NCBI RefSeq assembly: GCF_000577275.2
Contig: NZ_HG916852.1
Coordinates: 1,925,001 to 1,989,000 of the forward strand
Direction of reading: 5' to 3'
From: Rhizobium favelukesii
Lineage (GTDB): Bacteria > Pseudomonadota > Alphaproteobacteria > Rhizobiales > Rhizobiaceae
Length of the DNA stretch: 64,000 nt
The notes beneath the pieces were generated by a model, which searched no databases, was not told where the DNA came from, and was given only the letters and a program-made list of their open reading frames with translations. Shown in pieces: positions 7,357-16,831 of this stretch. The position numbers were made by a program, and so were the translations under genes. Position 1 is the stretch's first letter, and each line of letters starts with the position of its first letter.

Positions 7357-8839
7357 GGCTCTCGTAGAGCAATGGGCTGACCGCAAGTGGCGGCTCAATC
7401 ACCTTTATTACATTCAGGACAAGCGCGGAAACGTGGTGCTGTTCGAGCTGAATGAAGCTCAACAGACGCTGCTCGATGATCTACATTATCTGAACATCAT
7501 CCTCAAAGCCCGCCAGATGGGCTTCTCGACATTCATTCTTATCCTGGCGCTGGATTGCTGCCTGTTCAATAGCAACCTCGCCGCCGGCCTCGTCGCAGAC
7601 ACGATCGACAACGCCAAGGGCCTGCTGAAGCGCATCAAGTTCGCATACGAGCATTTGCCGGAGGAGATAAGGGCTGTTGTCCCGATCAAGACGGATAATG
7701 CATACGAGATTGAGTTCGGCAACGGCTCTGGTGTCGAAGTCGGTGTTTCGCTGCGTTCTGGTACGAAGAACTTCGTGCACATCTCGGAATACGGGAAGAT
7801 CTGCGCAAAGCAGCCAGACAAGGCCAAGGAAATAAAGTCGGGCACGCTCAACACGATTGCGCCGCGGCAGTTGGTGTTCATCGAGAGCACGGCAGAGGGC
7901 AGGGCGGGCGACTTCTACGACAAGACGCAGCAGGCCCGGTCGCTGATCGACGCTCGCAAGGATCTCGGTGAGCTGGATTACCGGTTTCACTTCTTCCCAT
8001 GGTGGAAGGATGCCACGTACCAAGTCGAGCACGAGCACCTGATCACAGATGAGGACGCCAAATACTTCGCAGAACTGCAGGCAGAGCACGGAATCGTTCT
8101 CACTGAGCCACAGCAATGGTGGTACGCGGCCAAGAAGGTCGAACAGGGCGAGGATATGTGGAAGGAATACCCATCCACACCCGACGAAGCCTTCAAGGCA
8201 GCAAAAGACGGAGCCTACTTCGCCAAGGAAATGCGGTCGCTTCGCCAGATGGGAAAGATCGGCGCATTCCCGTTTGTGCCTAAGATTGCCGTCGATACCA
8301 TGTGGGACTTCGGACTCGGCGACACGCAGACCATCTGGCTTCATCAGCTCGTGGCCGGCGAGAACCGGTTCGTTGGCTACTTCGAAGACAGCGGCATGGG
8401 CCTCGGTCACTACTTCAACTGGCTTGAGAAGTGGCGGGCCCAGCGCAACGCGACATGGGGCAAGCACCTCGCACCGCATGACGTTGACCATCGCAGGCAG
8501 ACAGCGACCAGCGGGCAGGCAGAGACAATCAAGACGATGGCCGCGGGGCTTGGCTACACATTCACGACGGTCGAGAGAAATCCCGACAAGATCAACTCAA
8601 TCCAGAGCATTCGTTCGAAACTTCCCGGTTGCTGCTTCGACGAGTCGGGTTGTTCAGCCGGCATTGTGCATCTCGAAAATTACAGCCGCGATTGGGATGA
8701 GAAGCTCGGCGTCTGGCGCAGTCATCCACGACATGACGAACACAGTCACGGTGCTGATGCGTTCATGGTGTTTTCGGATGGCTATACACCGCCAATCAAG
8801 ACGGGCGAATGGAATTTCAAGGCTCGAAAGGTCGTATAA
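7334..8839 (+). CDS. Terminase large subunit (packaging ATPase/nuclease)
   Basis: 501 residues from ATG 7334 (MAAPALSE), preferred over an upstream Met at 7292 because GGAAG lies just before it. ATPase: Walker A-like KARQMGFST at residues 58-66 and Walker B LVFIES with Glu184. C-terminal RNase H-like nuclease: Asp in MWDFGLGDTQTIW, then HDVDHRR, and Asp/His in DEHSHGADAF near the end. Motor for DNA packaging into the P22-type portal encoded next. Length is typical. Confidence 0.9.
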   Translation: MAAPALSEALVEQWADRKWRLNHLYYIQDKRGNVVLFELNEAQQTLLDDLHYLNIILKARQMGFSTFILILALDCCLFNSNLAAGLVADTIDNAKGLLKRIKFAYEHLPEEIRAVVPIKTDNAYEIEFGNGSGVEVGVSLRSGTKNFVHISEYGKICAKQPDKAKEIKSGTLNTIAPRQLVFIESTAEGRAGDFYDKTQQARSLIDARKDLGELDYRFHFFPWWKDATYQVEHEHLITDEDAKYFAELQAEHGIVLTEPQQWWYAAKKVEQGEDMWKEYPSTPDEAFKAAKDGAYFAKEMRSLRQMGKIGAFPFVPKIAVDTMWDFGLGDTQTIWLHQLVAGENRFVGYFEDSGMGLGHYFNWLEKWRAQRNATWGKHLAPHDVDHRRQTATSGQAETIKTMAAGLGYTFTTVERNPDKINSIQSIRSKLPGCCFDESGCSAGIVHLENYSRDWDEKLGVWRSHPRHDEHSHGADAFMVFSDGYTPPIKTGEWNFKARKVV

Positions 8840-10942
8840 ATGGCAGAAATGACCGACGAGCGCCTTGCCGCCATTGTCTCCGCGCTGGTCAAGGACAGCG
8901 AGACCTATCGCACCGATCTGTCGACAGACCGCGAAAAGGCGATGGAATACTACGACGGCGTCATGAAGGACGTTCCGGTCGAGGACAATCGCTCGAAGGT
9001 TGTCTCGCGCGACGTTCGCTCTGCCATCAAGAAGGTCCTGCCGTCTGTTATGCGCACGATCCTCGGCAATGACCAGGTCGTCGAGTATGAGCCGGTAGGC
9101 GAGGGCGACGAAGAGGCTGCAGAGCAGGCAAGCGATTACATCAACTATATCGTCTTCCCGGAAAGCGACGGATACGAGGCTGTTCAGGACGCGATCAATG
9201 ATAGCCTGAAGCTTCGCAACGGTATCATTCGCTGGTGGTACGACAAGCGCATCAAGGTCAGCGTGTCGACGCACACCGGGCTGGATGAAGCTGCACTTGT
9301 CCAACTGGTCAAGGACGATGACGTAGAGGTTCTGGAGCAAAACCAGACCGTCCAGCAGATCGACACACCGGAAGGCCCGGTCGAGCAGACGATTTACGAC
9401 GTGAAGATCCGTCGCAAGGCGCCGTATGGCTGCACCAAGCTTGCCGCGGTGCCACCGGAAGAGTTCTTGATCCATCCTGACGCACTCGACATTGAGGAAA
9501 GCCCGCTCACAGGTATCAACCCGCGCCTCCGCCGGTCTGATCTCGTCGCCATGGGCTATGACCGCGCCAAGATCGATTCGTTGCCGGCCGCTGGCAGCGA
9601 TATTGACAAGGACACGGAGGAAGACACCCGCCGCCGTGAGATAGACGACAATCTCGACCAGACAGCGCGGGAACTGCATGAAATCGAGTACTACGAGCTC
9701 TACGTCAGGGTCGACGCTGACGACGACGGCATTGCCGAGCTTCGCAGGCTGGTCTTTGCCGGTGGCACTGGCGTTAACAATCTGCTCGAAAACGAGGAAT
9801 GGGACGAGGTCCCGTTTGCAGACATCATCTCGGAGCGCCGCCCGCATCAGCGCGAGGGCAATTCCATCTCCGACGACACGATGGACATTCAGCGCATCAA
9901 GACCGTCCTGCTGCGCCAGACCCTGGATAACCTCTACTGGCAGAACATGCCGCAGCCGGTTGTGCAGGAAGGCGTGATCGTCAATCCAAGCTCGGTCCTG
10001 AGCCCAAAATTTGGCGAACCGATCCGAGTATCGCAGGGGACGGACGCGAATACTGCTGTTGGCTACAATAGGGTGCCATTCGTCGCCAAAGACTCGTTCT
10101 CCATGCTGGAATATATGGACAATGAGGCCACAGACAGGACGGGCGTCTCTGACGCATCGAGCGGCCTCGCCCCTGACGCGTTGCAGAACATGACGGCCAA
10201 GGCGTCGGCCATGATCGAGCAGGCCGGCATCGGGCAGACAGAATTGATGGTTCGCACCATCGCGCATGGTCTCAAGCGGGTTTTCCGTGGCCTCCTGCGC
10301 ATGGTCATCAAGCATCAGGACCAGCCGCGCACGGTTCGCCTCCGCGGCAAGTGGGTGACGTTCGATCCGCGCGAATGGAATGCGGAGATGGACGCCACGG
10401 TCAACACCGGCCTTGGTGCAGGCACCCGCGAACGCGACATGATCATGATGCAGCAGGTCATCAATCTGCAGAAGGACTTACTGCTCTCGCTCGGGCCAGA
10501 CAACCCGTTCGTGAAGCCGGATAATCTCTACAACTCGATTTCCAAGTTTGCGGAATCGGCCGGCGCGAAGTCTCCGGAGCTGTATTTCACCAAGCCTGAT
10601 CCGGCTGAAATCCAGGCGAAGATGGACGCGGCAAAGAACCAGCCGAATCCCGATGTGGTGAAGGTTCAGGCTCAGGCAGAAGCAAAGAAGCAGAAGGCAG
10701 CGCTAGACGCACAGATCCAGCAGCAGCAGAACCAGACCGATGCAGAGTTGGAAATGGAGAGGCTGAACCGCGAATTTGCTCTGAAGCAGGAGCAGTTGAA
10801 CCGTGAGCTTGATCTGAAGCGCGAACAGTTGGTTGCCGAACTCGACCTGAAGCGCCAGCAGAGCGCCGCACAGATCGCCATGAACGCGCAGGTGACGAAC
10901 GCTCAGACGTCGCAGGTTGAAATCGGAGGGCAGCCAGGCTGA
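8840..10942 (+). CDS. Portal protein, P22-like
   Basis: 700 residues, directly abutting the terminase gene. The N-terminus (VKDSETYRTDLSTDREKAME, MRTILGNDQVVEYEP) and core (QNMTAKASAMIEQAG, RVFRGLLRMV) match P22-type portals of podoviruses. The last ~110 residues form a long Gln/Glu/Arg-rich coiled coil (NREFALKQEQLNRELDLKRE), comparable with the helical barrel of P22-type portals. It forms the dodecameric DNA entry channel. Confidence 0.9.
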   Translation: MAEMTDERLAAIVSALVKDSETYRTDLSTDREKAMEYYDGVMKDVPVEDNRSKVVSRDVRSAIKKVLPSVMRTILGNDQVVEYEPVGEGDEEAAEQASDYINYIVFPESDGYEAVQDAINDSLKLRNGIIRWWYDKRIKVSVSTHTGLDEAALVQLVKDDDVEVLEQNQTVQQIDTPEGPVEQTIYDVKIRRKAPYGCTKLAAVPPEEFLIHPDALDIEESPLTGINPRLRRSDLVAMGYDRAKIDSLPAAGSDIDKDTEEDTRRREIDDNLDQTARELHEIEYYELYVRVDADDDGIAELRRLVFAGGTGVNNLLENEEWDEVPFADIISERRPHQREGNSISDDTMDIQRIKTVLLRQTLDNLYWQNMPQPVVQEGVIVNPSSVLSPKFGEPIRVSQGTDANTAVGYNRVPFVAKDSFSMLEYMDNEATDRTGVSDASSGLAPDALQNMTAKASAMIEQAGIGQTELMVRTIAHGLKRVFRGLLRMVIKHQDQPRTVRLRGKWVTFDPREWNAEMDATVNTGLGAGTRERDMIMMQQVINLQKDLLLSLGPDNPFVKPDNLYNSISKFAESAGAKSPELYFTKPDPAEIQAKMDAAKNQPNPDVVKVQAQAEAKKQKAALDAQIQQQQNQTDAELEMERLNREFALKQEQLNRELDLKREQLVAELDLKRQQSAAQIAMNAQVTNAQTSQVEIGGQPG

Positions 10943-11184
10943 TGGGTAGTGTTCATCACATTGACGGCGACGAGATCGTCCCGAATGCCGGCGGCAACCA
11001 AGAGTGCATTGAATGCCTCGAACGACTGCTGGAGAAGGCCCGAAACGGTGAGGTCGTCGGAGTGGCGATCGCCGCACAATATGCCGACGGTTCGACCTCT
11101 GGCCCAGCCGGCGGGTTCCTCTACAACTCAAGGATCGTCGGAGAACTGATGATCCGCGTCACTCGCTTAAGTTTGGGGCAATAA
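10942..11184 (+). CDS. Small hypothetical phage protein
   Basis: 80 residues, ATG 10942 on a TGATG overlap with the portal stop, with GGAGGG upstream. Two Cys in a CIEC motif, then a mixed alpha/beta fold (VVGVAIAAQYADGSTSG, VGELMIRVTRL). Found between portal and scaffold; the family is unknown to me. Confidence 0.55.
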   Translation: MGSVHHIDGDEIVPNAGGNQECIECLERLLEKARNGEVVGVAIAAQYADGSTSGPAGGFLYNSRIVGELMIRVTRLSLGQ

Positions 11185-11420
11185 TGACCGAAGCTGAAAA
11201 GGTCGCACAGGCCCGCTCCCTACTCGATACGCCGCTCTTCCACGTCCTCTGGGATGAAATGGAGAAGGCAGCGATCGACGCTTGCATATTCGCAGACCCA
11301 AAGGATGACGAGAAGCGCCACGCCTACGCGGCAGAGGCGCGCGCCATCAAGAATTTCCGCAGTAAGCTGAAGGCTCTCGTGAGCGAAGCCAATACCCAGC
11401 GGAAAGGCGCTCCTGCATAG
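11184..11420 (+). CDS. Small helical phage protein
   Basis: 78 residues starting on a TAATG overlap. Fully helical, charged (WDEMEKAAIDACIF, AYAAEARAIKNFRSKLKALV). Position just upstream of the scaffold gene suggests a capsid assembly accessory. No family recognised. Confidence 0.55.
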   Translation: MTEAEKVAQARSLLDTPLFHVLWDEMEKAAIDACIFADPKDDEKRHAYAAEARAIKNFRSKLKALVSEANTQRKGAPA

Positions 11421-11451
11421 GGCAGGCGGCCGCAACCCGTAAGGAAAACCC

Positions 11452-12438
11452 ATGACTATAGGCGAAAGTGCCAACCTGCCATCTGGCGGGAGCAAAACCG
11501 CTGACCCCTCGACTGATCTCAACAACCCGGAAAACCTGAACTTCCTGGATTCTAGCGACGAAGACGAGCAGAACAACCAGGCCGAAGGCGACGAAGGGAT
11601 TGAAAGCGAGACGGATGAGGCCTCTGAAGATGGCCAAGAGTCCGACGATGCCGAACAGCAGGACGACCAGGACGCAGAATCCGAAGGCGATGAGCCCGAG
11701 GAGGAAGGCGAAAAGGAAGAGCCGGTTGTTGTTACCCTGAAAGGTGGCGAACAGGTTCCTCTTGAGGAACTGAAGCTTGGGTATATGCGGGATCGTGACT
11801 ACCGCCACAAGACGCAAGAGACGGCGAACAAGGCCAAGTCTCTGGACGAAATGACAACGCGCGTCACACGCACCGTGGACGCCATCGCAACCCATCTCGC
11901 CGGCATGTTGCCGGAAGAGCCGCAGCACACGTTGGCCATCCAGGACCCGAACGAGTACACGCGCCGAAAGGCGATCTACGATTCGGCACTGGCCCAGGTC
12001 AACGCGATCATCAACCTCGCCAACGAGCCCAAGGAAGTGGCGAACAAGCTCACCAAGCAGCAAGAAGACGAGTCCATCGCCTTCAACGACGCCAAGCTTG
12101 CTGAAGCATTCCCACAAACCCGGAAATCTGCCGAAGAACGCAGGAAATTCTTCGAACAGACATTCCAGACGGCTCGTGATCTCGGTTTTACCGACGAGGA
12201 ACTGAAGGGGCAGATCGACCACCGTTATTTCAAGCTCGCGCACTACGCCCGTATCGGCCTCGAAGCTGAACAGGCGAAGGGCAAGGCCTTGGCGAAGGTG
12301 CAGAATGCTCCCCCGGCAGCGGTCAAGGTCAAGCAACGGGCCGCGGTCAATGCGGACGTGCAGAAGAGCAGGGACGCGATGAAGAAGTTGTCGAAAACCG
12401 GTTCGATCCAGGACGCGCTCCGGATCGACTTCGACTAA
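11452..12438 (+). CDS. Capsid scaffolding protein candidate
   Basis: 328 residues. The first 85 residues are extremely acidic (runs such as DEDEQNNQAEGDEG), then VPLEELKLGYMRDRDYRHKT, then a long alpha-helical body with basic C-terminus (DVQKSRDAMKKLSKTGSIQD). An acidic disordered head plus helical rod placed directly upstream of the major capsid gene is the signature of tailed-phage scaffolds. Function inferred from composition and order. Confidence 0.75.
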   Translation: MTIGESANLPSGGSKTADPSTDLNNPENLNFLDSSDEDEQNNQAEGDEGIESETDEASEDGQESDDAEQQDDQDAESEGDEPEEEGEKEEPVVVTLKGGEQVPLEELKLGYMRDRDYRHKTQETANKAKSLDEMTTRVTRTVDAIATHLAGMLPEEPQHTLAIQDPNEYTRRKAIYDSALAQVNAIINLANEPKEVANKLTKQQEDESIAFNDAKLAEAFPQTRKSAEERRKFFEQTFQTARDLGFTDEELKGQIDHRYFKLAHYARIGLEAEQAKGKALAKVQNAPPAAVKVKQRAAVNADVQKSRDAMKKLSKTGSIQDALRIDFD

Positions 12439-12462
12439 CCCCATCTTCAAAGGAACAGAACC

Positions 12463-13455
12463 ATGGCAGCACTTGCCAATACCTTCCTCACGAGCGCCGC
12501 CAAGGGCAACCGTGAGCAGCTTTCGGACGTTGTCTCCCGTATTACGCCCGAAGACACACCGGTCCTTACGGAAATCGGCTCCGAAAGCGTCATGGGCTCC
12601 CACCCGGAGTGGGAAACCATCGACCTTGCCGCACCCGCCGCGAACGTCCAGGCTGAAGGCGACGAATATTCGTTCAACGCCTCTACCCCCGCCGTCCGCG
12701 TCGGCAACTACACCCAGATCATGCGAAAGACCGGCATCGTCTCGGGCACGCAGGATGCGGTGGACAACGCTGGCCGCGCTGAGCAACTGAAGTATCAGAA
12801 GCTGATGCGCGGTCTCGAACTCAAAAAGGACGTCGAGTTCTCGATCGTCTCCAACGTCGCATCGGTCGGTGGCACAAGCCGTGTTTCCGGTGGCCTGCCA
12901 TCGTGGGCAACCACGAACGTTTCCCGCGGCGCGACTGGCGCCAACGGCGGCTACAGCTCGGGCACGGGTCTGACGGTCGCAGCAACGGATGGCACCCAGC
13001 GTGCCTTCACGCAGGCGCTTCTTGATACCACCATGGGTCTCGGGTTCAACAGCGGCGCAAACTTCAAGATTGCGTCTGTTTCGCCATACGTGAAGTCCGT
13101 GTTCGTTACGTTCATGTCTAACTCCAACGTCGCGACATTCCGCTACGCAGTGGATAGCGGCAAGAACAACACGGTGGTTTCGAACGCCGACTACTACGAG
13201 GGTCCGTTTGGCCGCATCAAGGTCATGCCGAACCGCGTACAGGCCGTCAGTGCAGGCGTTGCGAGGAATGCGTTCCTCCTGGATTCGGAGATGTTGTCGT
13301 GGCTCTGGCTGCGCAAGATCAGCTCCGACCCGGATGTCGCGAAGACCGGCGATGCTGAGAAGTTCGTTCTGATCGGCGAAGGCTGCCTCAAGGTGAAGAA
13401 CGAGAAGGGTATCGGCGTCGTTGCCGACCTCTTCGGCCTGACAGCTTCCACGTAA
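12463..13455 (+). CDS. Major capsid protein, SU10-like (DUF5309 type)
   Basis: 330 residues. Conserved N-terminal region NREQLSDVVSRITPEDTPVL, GSHPEWETIDLAAP, GNYTQIMRKTGIVSGTQDAV and the C-terminal DSEMLSWLWLRKI match the SU10-type HK97-fold major head proteins. A ribosome site AAAGGA lies upstream. A hairpin follows the stop, consistent with high-level separate transcription of the capsid gene. Confidence 0.85.
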   Translation: MAALANTFLTSAAKGNREQLSDVVSRITPEDTPVLTEIGSESVMGSHPEWETIDLAAPAANVQAEGDEYSFNASTPAVRVGNYTQIMRKTGIVSGTQDAVDNAGRAEQLKYQKLMRGLELKKDVEFSIVSNVASVGGTSRVSGGLPSWATTNVSRGATGANGGYSSGTGLTVAATDGTQRAFTQALLDTTMGLGFNSGANFKIASVSPYVKSVFVTFMSNSNVATFRYAVDSGKNNTVVSNADYYEGPFGRIKVMPNRVQAVSAGVARNAFLLDSEMLSWLWLRKISSDPDVAKTGDAEKFVLIGEGCLKVKNEKGIGVVADLFGLTAST

Positions 13456-13477
13456 TCGGCGACCTGCATGTCAATCT

Positions 13478-13507
13478 AATGGGCTGCTTCGGTGGCCCAT
13501 TTCTTTA
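13478..13507 (+). terminator. Hairpin after capsid gene
   Basis: AATGGGC (13478-13484) pairs with GCCCATT (13495-13501), with a 10-base TTCG-containing loop, followed by TCTTT. A likely intrinsic terminator or attenuator limiting read-through from capsid into the tail genes. Confidence 0.6.
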
Positions 13508-13528
13508 TCCAAACGAAAGGAAACGGCC

Positions 13529-13699
13529 ATGGCCGAAACAGCTAAACCACAGATGGTAGACGTCGAAATCCTGCGTGACTTCTGGGACTCGGAATGCGTT
13601 CGGCACCCTGCCGGGACGATCATCTCTGTTCCTGTCGAAGCCGCTCTCGATGGCATCGAGAAGGGCGCCATTCGCCGTGCAAAGAAGGACGGTAAATGA
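13529..13699 (+). CDS. Small phage protein after capsid
   Basis: 56 residues, ATG 13529 with GAAAGGAAA upstream. MAETAKPQMVDVEILRDFWD then a GTIISVPVEAALDGIEKG pattern, which is common in small proteins that follow phage capsid genes and act as head or neck accessories. Ends with ATGA overlap into the next gene. Function unproven. Confidence 0.6.
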   Translation: MAETAKPQMVDVEILRDFWDSECVRHPAGTIISVPVEAALDGIEKGAIRRAKKDGK

Positions 13700-14013
13700 T
13701 CAAGGACGGCGACTGGACTTTGATCGACTGGGAACCAGTATCCGGTCGCTCCGTCTGGCACTATTTCGACGGCGAGAAAACGCATATCCGGACGGACTAT
13801 CCGGTAACCGCGACGATTGCCGAGAATACAGCATTCCGCAACGAGGCTGGAACTGCGTGGAAGGGCGACTGGCACCGCGTGGCTTCGGTCCCCCTGAATA
13901 TCTACTACGACCAGCTTCATGAGGCTGAACGACAGGGCGACGAGAAGTTCGTCAGCCGTTGGCTGAACAATGGCGATAATCGCGCCTGGCGCACGAAAGA
14001 CGGGACACTATAG
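13696..14013 (+). CDS. Hypothetical phage protein
   Basis: 105 residues on an ATGA overlap. Aromatic-rich beta protein (DWTLIDWEPVSGRSVWHYFD, WKGDWHRVASVPLNIYYDQL). Lies between capsid and adaptor genes. No family known to me; a head accessory is possible. Confidence 0.55.
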   Translation: MIKDGDWTLIDWEPVSGRSVWHYFDGEKTHIRTDYPVTATIAENTAFRNEAGTAWKGDWHRVASVPLNIYYDQLHEAERQGDEKFVSRWLNNGDNRAWRTKDGTL

Positions 14014-14607
14014 ATGGCCGTTTTCGCAGGATACGTCGATCTCCGAATTGCTGTGGCTGATCACGTCGGCAATCGCAACATTTCGGATGTGATGAGCCGT
14101 CTCACGCAGGCCGCTGAAGCTTGGCTGAACCAGAAACTGCGCGCTCGTGAGCAGATCACCATGGACACGGTGACTTTCACCAGCGGTGTTGGGGCTCTCC
14201 CCGCCGACTATCTGGAAATGATCGCCCTCTATGACACCAGCGGACGCTATCCTCTGACGCAGGGAACATTGCAGGAGGTCAAGCGGGTTAATTCTCCCTA
14301 TTGGCGATATGCGATCGACGGGTCGAGCGTCTATCTGTACGGCGTGACCGGAAGCCGCAATATTGAATATTACGCCTCGCTGCCGACGATTTCGGCCAGC
14401 GCGACCGGCTCCAACTGGCTCCTGCAGAAATACCCGAACGTCTACCTCTACGCCGTCGGTCTCGAAGCCGCGAAGTTCCTTCGTGATGCCGAACTGACAC
14501 AGGCAACCGCTGCGCTCCTACAGGGCGCGATGAACGACCTCAAGATCGACGACGAACGCGCCCAATGGGGCAATGGTGCCGTCCGTCTGCAGATGCAAAC
14601 GCCATGA
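14014..14607 (+). CDS. Phage adaptor (head-to-tail connector) protein
   Basis: 197 residues, starting directly after the preceding stop. LTQAAEAWLNQKLRAREQ, LPADYLEMIALY and the late helix LEAAKFLRDAELTQA resemble the SU10-type adaptor family that docks under the portal. This and the following gene look like related adaptor-class proteins, so one may be a gatekeeper or second connector ring. Confidence 0.7.
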   Translation: MAVFAGYVDLRIAVADHVGNRNISDVMSRLTQAAEAWLNQKLRAREQITMDTVTFTSGVGALPADYLEMIALYDTSGRYPLTQGTLQEVKRVNSPYWRYAIDGSSVYLYGVTGSRNIEYYASLPTISASATGSNWLLQKYPNVYLYAVGLEAAKFLRDAELTQATAALLQGAMNDLKIDDERAQWGNGAVRLQMQTP

Positions 14608-15218
14608 TGACCATTCTCGAAATCATCCAAGCCGTTTCCAAGAACGTCGGCCTTGATGTCCCGTCGCTGGCTGTCGCCAACACCAAGCGAGAAATCGTCG
14701 AGCTTATCCAGTTCGCGACGGAAACAGCTACCGAAGTGGCCCGCCGTGCCGATTGGAGCGCATTGCGCGCGACCGCGACCATTACAGGGACGGGGACCAA
14801 CGATAATTTTGCGCTGCCGGCCGGTTTCGCAAGGCTGACGATGGGAAGCGCAGTCACGACGGGCGGGAACCCCGTCCGTGGCGGCATCAGCCAGGATGAA
14901 TGGCTGTCTCTCACCTCTATTTCGGGAACGCCTCGCTATTTTCGCATCAACGGCACGTCCTCGATCTCGTTCTATCCGTATCCAGCTCTCGCAGCGACCG
15001 CGACCGTTTCCTACCTGTCGAAGAATTGGGCATCGAACGGCACAGCCGCTTGGGTCAATGATGCAGACACGCCGCTCGTGCCTGATGTTCTCGTCACTCA
15101 GGGCACGATCTGGCGCTTCAAGCGCAAGTCAGGCCAGGATTACAGCGACTATCTGGCCGAATTCGAAGCCACATTGGCGGACCTCGCCGCAACTGACATG
15201 CGGGAACGCCTGCCGTGA
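14604..15218 (+). CDS. Second connector/tail accessory protein
   Basis: 204 residues, ATG 14604 (MMTILEIIQAVSKNVGL), overlapping the preceding stop. FATETATEVARRADWSALR and GTIWRFKRKSGQDYSDYLAE are typical of P22 gp4/SU10-type tail accessory factors. The protein follows another adaptor-class protein, which fits a two-ring neck. The next gene starts on GTGA. Confidence 0.65.
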   Translation: MMTILEIIQAVSKNVGLDVPSLAVANTKREIVELIQFATETATEVARRADWSALRATATITGTGTNDNFALPAGFARLTMGSAVTTGGNPVRGGISQDEWLSLTSISGTPRYFRINGTSSISFYPYPALAATATVSYLSKNWASNGTAAWVNDADTPLVPDVLVTQGTIWRFKRKSGQDYSDYLAEFEATLADLAATDMRERLP

Positions 15219-16831
15219 CGGTGAAGCCAGGAAGGGCGCAAGTCAGGCCCACAGCAAAGGCAAACCCGCAAGCGCCGCGCATGCAGCACAAGGCATTCCC
15301 GGCGCCGACGAGGGGATGGATTGCCAACGAGAACCTTGCACTGTCGCAGCCAGCCGGCGCGCTGATGCTGGAAAACTGGATTCCGACGTCGACGGGCATC
15401 CGGTCTCGGGGTGGTTCGCTGAAGCATGCGACCATCTCAACCGGTCCCGTTCTTCGCATGTGGACCTACAAGAGCGGCGACGTTGAGGAATTCTTCGCTT
15501 CTGATGCGACGAAGATTTTCAACATCACGACGGTTGCGGACGCTGACGTCATTCCTACGCCGGTCGTTACCGGACAGACGAGCGGATACTACTCAACGGC
15601 TCAGTTCGGCACGGCCGGTGGCGATTATCTCTATGCTGTCAATGGCACCGATAGCCCCAGGCTTTACGATGGATCAACGTTTACCGCGATAACCGGTGTA
15701 TCAACGCCCGCTATAACCGGCGTGACGACTTCGATCCTGTCATTTGTTTGGTCCTTTGCCAACCGGCTTTTCTTCATCGAAAAGAACTCGATGAACGTCT
15801 GGTATCTGCCGGTTGATAGCATCGGCGGCGCAGCACAGTCTTTTAGCCTCGCGGGCATATTCCAGGATGGCGGATCTCTCCTTTGCGGCGGCAAATGGTC
15901 GATGGATTCTGGTGATGGCCTTGATGACAAGTGGGTTGTCATCTCGACCGCTGGCGAGGTCGCCGTCTATCAGGGAACAAACCCCGGAAGCGCTGCAGAT
16001 TGGCAGAAAGTCGGCGTCTACCAGATCACAGGCCCAATGGGGCCGAATGCGACCATGCAGGCTGGAGGCGATCTTCTGATCGGGACGAAAGACGGGATTG
16101 TCCCGATCTCGGCTGCCGTCGACAAGGATATCGCTGCGCTGTCTTTGGCGGCAGTCACGGCGAGCATCGAGCCTGAGTGGAAGGCGGAAGTCGTCGCCCG
16201 CGGCTCGCTGCCGTGGGAAATCATCAAGTGGCCGACAAACAACCTTATGGTCGTGTCTCTCCCGGTTCCGAACGACACGATTGCCCCATATTGCTTCGCA
16301 GCCAATCTGGAGACTGGCGCATGGGCTGGCCGGATTACCGGATGGAATACTCGCTGCATCGCGCTTTTTGCCGATCAGGGCTATTTCGGGACAAACACCG
16401 GCACCATCCATGCAATGGAAGTGGGCGGCTCCGATGATGGCGAGAACTACACCTGCAAATACGTCGGGCTTCCGGACCATCTGGACGCACCGGGCGTCAC
16501 AAAGACCATTCACCAGGCGCGGTCGATCTTCAAGTCCACATGCCCATTCGATGCCCAGATAAGCGCCTCTGTCGACTATACCGTAGATCTTCCGGGTATT
16601 CCGTCCTCCACCGCAGATTTCATCCAGGATGTGTGGGACGTCGGGCTCTGGGATGTGGCCATATGGGATGCGGGCACGGCCTCGACGATCAGCACGCAGT
16701 GGGTATCAGTCGGCAAGACCGGGTTCGTGTTCATGCCGCAAGTGCAGATCACGTTCGGCGTCACGCCGAAGCCGGTGACTGAGCTTGTCGCGTTCGATGT
16801 GCTCTACGAGAACGGCGGGGTAATGACGTGA
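15215..16831 (+). CDS. Tail hub/nozzle-type beta protein
   Basis: 538 residues from GTG 15215 (GTGA overlap). After a basic N-terminus, the pattern TRGWIANENLALSQPAGALM, LENWIPTSTGIRSRGGS leads into repeated beta-blades (LRMWTYKSGDVEEFFASD; DYLYAVNGTDSPRLYDGST). Proteins with this start and length form the distal nozzle or tubular hub in short-tailed phages. No enzymatic site seen. Assignment from layout and order after the two adaptors. Confidence 0.6.
   Translation: MTVKPGRAQVRPTAKANPQAPRMQHKAFPAPTRGWIANENLALSQPAGALMLENWIPTSTGIRSRGGSLKHATISTGPVLRMWTYKSGDVEEFFASDATKIFNITTVADADVIPTPVVTGQTSGYYSTAQFGTAGGDYLYAVNGTDSPRLYDGSTFTAITGVSTPAITGVTTSILSFVWSFANRLFFIEKNSMNVWYLPVDSIGGAAQSFSLAGIFQDGGSLLCGGKWSMDSGDGLDDKWVVISTAGEVAVYQGTNPGSAADWQKVGVYQITGPMGPNATMQAGGDLLIGTKDGIVPISAAVDKDIAALSLAAVTASIEPEWKAEVVARGSLPWEIIKWPTNNLMVVSLPVPNDTIAPYCFAANLETGAWAGRITGWNTRCIALFADQGYFGTNTGTIHAMEVGGSDDGENYTCKYVGLPDHLDAPGVTKTIHQARSIFKSTCPFDAQISASVDYTVDLPGIPSSTADFIQDVWDVGLWDVAIWDAGTASTISTQWVSVGKTGFVFMPQVQITFGVTPKPVTELVAFDVLYENGGVMT

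Noticed and set aside
8654..10315. 553-codon open frame antisense to the portal gene
   Set aside because: Mirror of the well supported portal coding frame in GC-rich DNA; no ribosome site and no recognisable product.
11347..12786. 479-codon antisense frame across scaffold and capsid
   Set aside because: Leu/Val/Arg-rich shadow of the acidic scaffold gene; the plus-strand genes fit the phage order.
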